Below, piece by piece: positions 60,054-64,000 of a DNA stretch of 64,000 nucleotides. The position numbers and the translations under genes are program-made. This DNA comes from UBA4742 sp037138595. GTDB taxonomy: Bacteria > Actinomycetota > Acidimicrobiia > Acidimicrobiales > Acidimicrobilacustridaceae. Positions within the stretch are counted from its first letter, which is position 1, and every line of letters begins with the position of its first letter. Under the pieces are notes generated by a model. It ran no database searches. It saw nothing but the letters and a program-made list of their open reading frames with translations, and had not been told where the DNA came from. The stretch spans positions 56,004 to 120,003 of the forward strand of contig JBAXIB010000007.1 in the NCBI GenBank assembly GCA_037138595.1, given 5' to 3'.

Positions 60054-62372
60054 TTGTCCACCCTCTTGCCAAGTCGACGGTTCCATGCGCCGGCAGTGCT
60101 GCTCGCTCTCGTCGCGTTGATCGCTTCGCTGCTCGCGGTTGCGCTGCCAGCTTCTGCTGACACCGCTAACAATCTTGTTGTAACCACAGCGAGCACTCCG
60201 TTTCAGACCACGATCAGTCCTGGAACCAGCCTTACCGGTTTGCGGAACCTCGACACCATCACCGTGAATGTTTCGGCGACCGGTACTGGTTCGCCGGCGA
60301 GCGTCATCTACAGTCTTGATGCACGCCTCTGCCGTACTGGCCTCAACATTTCGCTGATCGGTCAGTTCAACGCATCAGCCGGCAACTGCATCACTGACCC
60401 GCTGTCGGTTGGATCGAGCGCATTCGTGCAAAAGACGATTGCGAGTCCTAATACGTCGTCGTCGTTGAGTTTCATCGTGGGAACGGGGACTGAAGCCAGT
60501 CACACCGGTCCTGGTTCTGCGATTACGTGTGACTCGACTCACCCTTGCAGTTTGTGGCTCCGAGAAGCAGTCCCGACTGGAATCATCCTGTCCGGAAACG
60601 CTTTTGTGCATTATGACTTGACGTTTGCGGGTGTTCCGGGCCCGCCGACGTCGGTGACTGCGGTCGCGGGCGCTGGAACGGCGGCAGTGTCGTGGGTGGC
60701 GCCGACCAATTCGGGTAACTGGCCATTGAAGAGTTATTTGGTGACGGCGTCCTCGGGTGGTGCGACTTGTGTTGCAACCGCTCCGGATCTGGGTTGCACT
60801 GTTGAAGGGTTAAATCCTTTGGCGTCGTACACGTTTGATGTTGTGGCAACCAATAAGAATCCGTCGACGAATGCGACCGGCTATACCGGTGCTGCTGGTA
60901 CGTCGAATTCGGTCACGTTGCCAGCCGGTACGACTCCTGGTGTGACGACGTTGGTTCCTGGTGGCGGTCATGTGCAGGTTTCCTGGTCAGCGAGTTCTCC
61001 AGCGGCGACTAGTTATCTGGTGGAGTCGTTCCAGGGTGTTGTTGCCGGCCCGACGTGTACGACGTCGGCTGTTACGTGTGACGTGACGGGGTTGACCAAC
61101 GGTAAGCCATATAAGTTCATGGTGACAGCAACGTTCGCTGGTGGCTCGACCGTGGCATCGGCGTTGTCGGCTGCTTCCACGCCGAAAGTCACCGCCGACT
61201 TGGTTGCTACGGGAGCGCTGCCTAACTCGACCTCGCGTGCGCAGGGTGACAACGTGACGATGGCTGTCACCAACAACGGTCCCGATGCCGTGATTGGCAT
61301 TATGACGTTGACCTTCACGGGTACGACTGAACATCTGATGACCGAAGATTCGGGCATCGTGTGTGAAGCAGCGGTGCCAAATGCGGCAGCCACGGCCTAT
61401 ACGCGGATTTGTACAACGACTGATGTACTGGCCTCGGGTGCTTCGAAACATGTGTATTTCGAGCTCGACGCGAAATCGCCGATGATCTCTTCGATCGCTG
61501 CAACCAACGTGGTGAGTTTTCCGAAGACTTCACCGGCAGCAGTCGATCCAGACAAAACCAACAACAAGGTGAGTTCCACCGAAATCATCACCGACAGTTT
61601 TGATCTTGCGGCGGCAACGACTGGGTTGACGACGGTCGCACGCCTCGCAACGTTGGCTAACTCCGGAACGGTCACGAACAACGGGACGGACCCGGTTGTC
61701 GTGAAACTTGTTGGAGTTGTCACCTCAGCTGGTGTGGCCGTAGGTGCCCATACCGGCTTGACCTGCAATTTTGTCGCTAACGCGGCTGCTACGGGCGGAA
61801 CCGAAACGTGTATCTCAGATGCGCCGTTAGCTTCCGGAAATTCGTTGTCGACTGATTTGGTGCTGACACCAAGCCAAGCGATCACCGTGCACGGTTTGAG
61901 TGTGAGTTGGACTGCGTCAAAGTTGTATGCCAACACGATTGATCCGACGCCGGTTGATAACAAAGCCAAGTTGACGGCGACGATCACCGACAGTGCCGAC
62001 CTGGCCGCAACCCTCACCGGTTCGTCGTCGGTATCCCGAGGCGCGACAGTTACGTTGACTGGAACTATCGTCAACAACGGTCCGAATGCGATCACTGGTA
62101 AAACGGTGATCAAGGTCACCGGCGGCACAATCACCAGCATCACCCCTGATGCCGGACTGGCTTGTACCGGCAGCGGAGCGACTCGAACCTGTACCTTCAC
62201 CACGCCGCTTGGCTCGGGTGCATCAATCGGGTTCAGTATGGTGGTCACCCAGGTTGGGGCTGCCACCACGGCGGTAACGGCTACCTCAACGGTGTCGGTT
62301 CTCGGTGGCGCCGCCGTTACTGACCCAGACGTCAACAACAACGTGGCAACCAAGACGGTGACTGTCACTTGA
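60054..62372 (+). CDS. Secreted multidomain surface protein (Cys-domain, FN3 and CARDB-like repeats)
   Basis: A 772-residue exported protein starting at TTG 60054 after AGGAG. The signal peptide (...ALPASA|DT) is typical. Domain 1 (about residues 35-195) is a conserved module with four Cys (LCRTG, GNCITDPLSV, ITCDS, PCSLWLRE), shared with the genes at 62517 and 63304. Then two FN3 domains (about 198-290 and 295-385; PPTSVTAVAGAGTAAVSWVAP), and three CARDB/DUF11-like repeats (each starting [DS]LxA...; NNGPDAV, NNGTDPV, NNGPNAI). No LPXTG or C-terminal anchor, so probably secreted or held by protein interactions. Confidence 0.82.
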   Translation: MSTLLPSRRFHAPAVLLALVALIASLLAVALPASADTANNLVVTTASTPFQTTISPGTSLTGLRNLDTITVNVSATGTGSPASVIYSLDARLCRTGLNISLIGQFNASAGNCITDPLSVGSSAFVQKTIASPNTSSSLSFIVGTGTEASHTGPGSAITCDSTHPCSLWLREAVPTGIILSGNAFVHYDLTFAGVPGPPTSVTAVAGAGTAAVSWVAPTNSGNWPLKSYLVTASSGGATCVATAPDLGCTVEGLNPLASYTFDVVATNKNPSTNATGYTGAAGTSNSVTLPAGTTPGVTTLVPGGGHVQVSWSASSPAATSYLVESFQGVVAGPTCTTSAVTCDVTGLTNGKPYKFMVTATFAGGSTVASALSAASTPKVTADLVATGALPNSTSRAQGDNVTMAVTNNGPDAVIGIMTLTFTGTTEHLMTEDSGIVCEAAVPNAAATAYTRICTTTDVLASGASKHVYFELDAKSPMISSIAATNVVSFPKTSPAAVDPDKTNNKVSSTEIITDSFDLAAATTGLTTVARLATLANSGTVTNNGTDPVVVKLVGVVTSAGVAVGAHTGLTCNFVANAAATGGTETCISDAPLASGNSLSTDLVLTPSQAITVHGLSVSWTASKLYANTIDPTPVDNKAKLTATITDSADLAATLTGSSSVSRGATVTLTGTIVNNGPNAITGKTVIKVTGGTITSITPDAGLACTGSGATRTCTFTTPLGSGASIGFSMVVTQVGAATTAVTATSTVSVLGGAAVTDPDVNNNVATKTVTVT

Positions 62373-62416
62373 TGGCAGCAACCGTGCACGACAACAGCAA
62401 CTGAATGTAGGCAGTG

Positions 62417-62451
62417 AGGGGTGGAGTAGCTCATCGGGCTGCTCCACCCCT
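62417..62451 (+). terminator. Rho-independent terminator after the surface-protein gene
   Basis: AGGGGTGGAGTAGC pairs with GCTGCTCCACCCCT (14 pairs with one G-T), seven-base loop, followed by TTGTT. It lies 45 bases past the stop at 62372 and is the clearest intrinsic terminator in the window. Confidence 0.92.
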
Positions 62452-62516
62452 TGTTGCATGGTCATTGACCGAGATACCAAACTCGACCCGATTGCTTGGC
62501 CCTGGAGTGAATGACA

Positions 62517-63170
62517 ATGACGACGAAAACGAAGCGGGTAGTTGTACTGGTGGCATCGGCTGCGATCATCTTGGTGCTCGTGGTAGTGGTCGCGGCCCGT
62601 TCTGGCAGGTCGACAACGGCGGGTTCGCCTTCGGAGCAGCCTGATTCAACTGCTGGTGATCAATTGAGCAGCGATGTTGTTCCATCTTCCGCGCCAAGTG
62701 GTTTACCGGGGAACGACACCGGGGCTTCCGTCACCAATCTCACCCCCACTGCGCCAGCGTTGCCCCTCGACGTGGTGGTCTCACCGACTGCTGCGTTAGT
62801 CGATGGTCAGGTCGTTTCGATCCATGTGACCCCGACTAACGGTTCAAACATCTATGCAGCAGAAGCGTTTATTTGCCAAGTCGATGCCTCCTACACGGTC
62901 GATGCGGATATTCGACCATCGATTACCGGTAAATGCATTACGAAACCGCTATCGGTCAACACCAGCGACTATGTCAAGAAAGTCGTGGGCCCCCCCTATC
63001 AAGTTCTCGATATGTCAGTTATCGCTGGTGTTGGTTCGGATAGCTATGCAACCCAACAGGGTCGGAACGTGACGATCACTTGCGACTCGCTTCATCCGTG
63101 TGTATTGGTTCTCAAACTCCAGATTCCCAATTCCTATGGATTTAGGACGTTTCCGCTGGCTTACCGCTAG
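62517..63170 (+). CDS. Membrane-anchored protein with the shared Cys-containing extracellular domain
   Basis: A 217-residue protein. N-terminal TM (about residues 6-28, RVVVLVASAAIILVLVVVVAA) with a basic start acts as signal anchor; then a Ser/Thr/Pro-rich linker, and a C-terminal domain with four Cys (ICQVD, KCITKPLSV, TITCDS, HPCVLVLK). The LPLDVVVSPTAALVDGQVV lead-in and Cys spacing resemble the neocarzinostatin-like Ig fold, which is an inference. ATG 62517 is favoured over 62511 (GGAG spacing nine). It follows the terminator at 62451. Confidence 0.75.
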   Translation: MTTKTKRVVVLVASAAIILVLVVVVAARSGRSTTAGSPSEQPDSTAGDQLSSDVVPSSAPSGLPGNDTGASVTNLTPTAPALPLDVVVSPTAALVDGQVVSIHVTPTNGSNIYAAEAFICQVDASYTVDADIRPSITGKCITKPLSVNTSDYVKKVVGPPYQVLDMSVIAGVGSDSYATQQGRNVTITCDSLHPCVLVLKLQIPNSYGFRTFPLAYR

Positions 63171-63303
63171 CAGGTCGGATCTCGCGCCACCTGAAGTTCA
63201 CCCGTTGTTGTCCCGCAAGTGGTGTCTCCGCCAGATACCGCTCACCCGGCACCGGCATGATCATCGCAACCTCTGGTCCGACATCACTTTCAGGAGTATT
63301 GAT

Positions 63304-64000
63304 TTGTCCCGATTCGCTGTTGCTCGCCGCACTCAAGGCGCGATCGTACTTCTAGCTGCGATTGGCGTGTTGTCTGCCGGTTTCGCTTTTTCATCATCAT
63401 TTGTTGCCTCAGCTGATACCGCTGGCAATCTGGTCGTGACCACGGCTACCTCACCGACGCAGACTGATGTTGCGTCGACCTCAACGTTTACCGGCTTGCA
63501 TGACCTCGATGTCATCACGGTGAAGCTAGCCGCCGACGGAAGTGGTTCGACTCCCAATGTTGTGTATTCGGCTGATGTGCGACTCTGTCGGACCGGCCTC
63601 AATATTCGGCTCATCGCTCAGTTCAATGCGTCCGGCGGTAACTGCATTACCGACCCGCTTTCGGTCGGCTCAAGTGCCTTCGTGCAAAAAGGATTTGCCC
63701 CACCGAATTTGTCTGGGACTGTCGACTTCATTGTTGGAACTGGTACCGAGGCAGCCCACACCGGAGCGGGGGCGGCGATCACCTGTGACTCGAGTAACCC
63801 GTGTTCACTTTGGATTCGTGAAGGAGTTCCAACGGGGATCGTTTCTGGTGGAAGTGCGTACGTGCATTTCGACTTGAACTTCGCGGCAAGTGGAACGACA
63901 ACGACAACGACGGCGGCTCCGACGACGACGACTGCGGCTCCGACAACGACGACGACTGCGGCTCCGACGACGACGACTGCGGCTCCGACGACGACGACTG
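63304..64000 (+). CDS. Secreted protein with the shared Cys domain, partial at the window end
   Basis: This gene runs off the window end. TTG 63304 is preceded by AGGAG seven bases upstream. A signal peptide (...SFVASA|DT) is followed by the same four-Cys module as the 60054 gene: LCRTGLNIRL, GNCITDPLSVGSSAFVQK, VGTGTEAAHTG, ITCDS and PCSLWIREGVPTGI, then a Thr/Ala/Pro-rich tail of repeated TTTTAAP units. Identity to the 60054 module is high. The overall layout (signal, module, Thr-rich linker) suggests a longer protein with more domains downstream. Confidence 0.85.
   Translation, partial: MSRFAVARRTQGAIVLLAAIGVLSAGFAFSSSFVASADTAGNLVVTTATSPTQTDVASTSTFTGLHDLDVITVKLAADGSGSTPNVVYSADVRLCRTGLNIRLIAQFNASGGNCITDPLSVGSSAFVQKGFAPPNLSGTVDFIVGTGTEAAHTGAGAAITCDSSNPCSLWIREGVPTGIVSGGSAYVHFDLNFAASGTTTTTTAAPTTTTAAPTTTTTAAPTTTTAAPTTTT
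63889..64000 (+). repeat. Coding tandem repeat for Thr/Ala/Pro linker
   Basis: ACG/ACA/ACT threonine runs and GCGGCTCCG (Ala-Ala-Pro) alternate in units of about 21-24 bases through the window end, encoding TTTTAAP and TTTTTAAP. The regularity of codons makes length variation by slippage likely. Confidence 0.9.

Noticed and set aside
60054..62372. Sortase-anchored surface protein
   Set aside because: No LPXTG-like motif followed by a hydrophobic and basic tail is present; the frame ends in a CARDB-like strand.

Overview
The window looks like chromosomal DNA of a moderately GC-rich, high-GC-clade actinobacterium, most plausibly from Acidimicrobiia. This is inferred from gene content and style: F420/LLM oxidoreductases, a DUF3263 plus LytR_C pair, glucosyl-3-phosphoglycerate synthase, actinobacterial-type GroEL ending in a Gly/Met tail, a CysO-like carrier, many GTG/TTG starts, and extracytoplasmic proteins with Thr/Ala/Pro-rich linkers. 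No phage, IS element, CRISPR array or rRNA was seen. Genes are densely packed and no gene-free stretch exceeds about 260 bases. The larger gaps are 10648-10899, 39463-39686, 47184-47393, 58331-58522, 53494-53662 and 59903-60053.

Layout. 1-12.6 kb is mostly housekeeping: the end of clpC, an SRPBCC protein, radA, a dienelactone hydrolase, a Crp-type regulator, then ispD, ispF and rlmB for isoprenoid precursors and rRNA methylation. Two lipoproteins, a class V aminotransferase, a channel-like membrane protein, a GAP-family protein, tRNA-Thr and the DUF3263/LytR_C pair follow. 11.8-17.5 kb carries otsB and otsA (convergent), glycerate kinase, an amidase and gpgS, suggesting trehalose and glucosylglycerate as compatible solutes. 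17.6-30.1 kb holds a CysO-like carrier, an FAD monooxygenase, a CIRCE-controlled groEL, fdhD with a molybdopterin oxidoreductase, a sulfotransferase, HemQ, LarE, several small unknowns and a CoA-disulfide-reductase-like flavoprotein. 30.2-34.2 kb is the nitrogen cluster amtB-glnB-glnD. 34.3-43.1 kb has a NUDIX hydrolase, a second amidase, PAC2, two GNATs, a PPOX protein, an LLM oxidoreductase and a sulfatase. 43.2-53.5 kb has a degenerate three-module FtsK/SpoIIIE-like giant, an uncharacterised convergent gene, a second LLM oxidoreductase, a UPF0104 flippase-like protein, a PIG-L deacetylase, a GT4 glycosyltransferase, a PAP2-type membrane protein and TesB. 53.7-64 kb is a phosphate uptake operon in the unusual order pstC-A-B-S, followed by another PBP-like secreted protein and three proteins sharing an uncharacterised Cys-containing extracellular domain.

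Most noteworthy: (1) a perfect 33-bp direct repeat with a 12-bp palindromic core duplicates the 3' end of a GNAT gene; with a diverged third copy it punctuates a row of single-gene units (37.9-39.6 kb) like a cassette array. (2) An FtsK/SpoIIIE-family protein of about 1100 residues appears to have lost both Walker motifs. (3) An extracellular domain family is linked to the pst operon. Functions are assigned by reading motifs only; no database search was possible.
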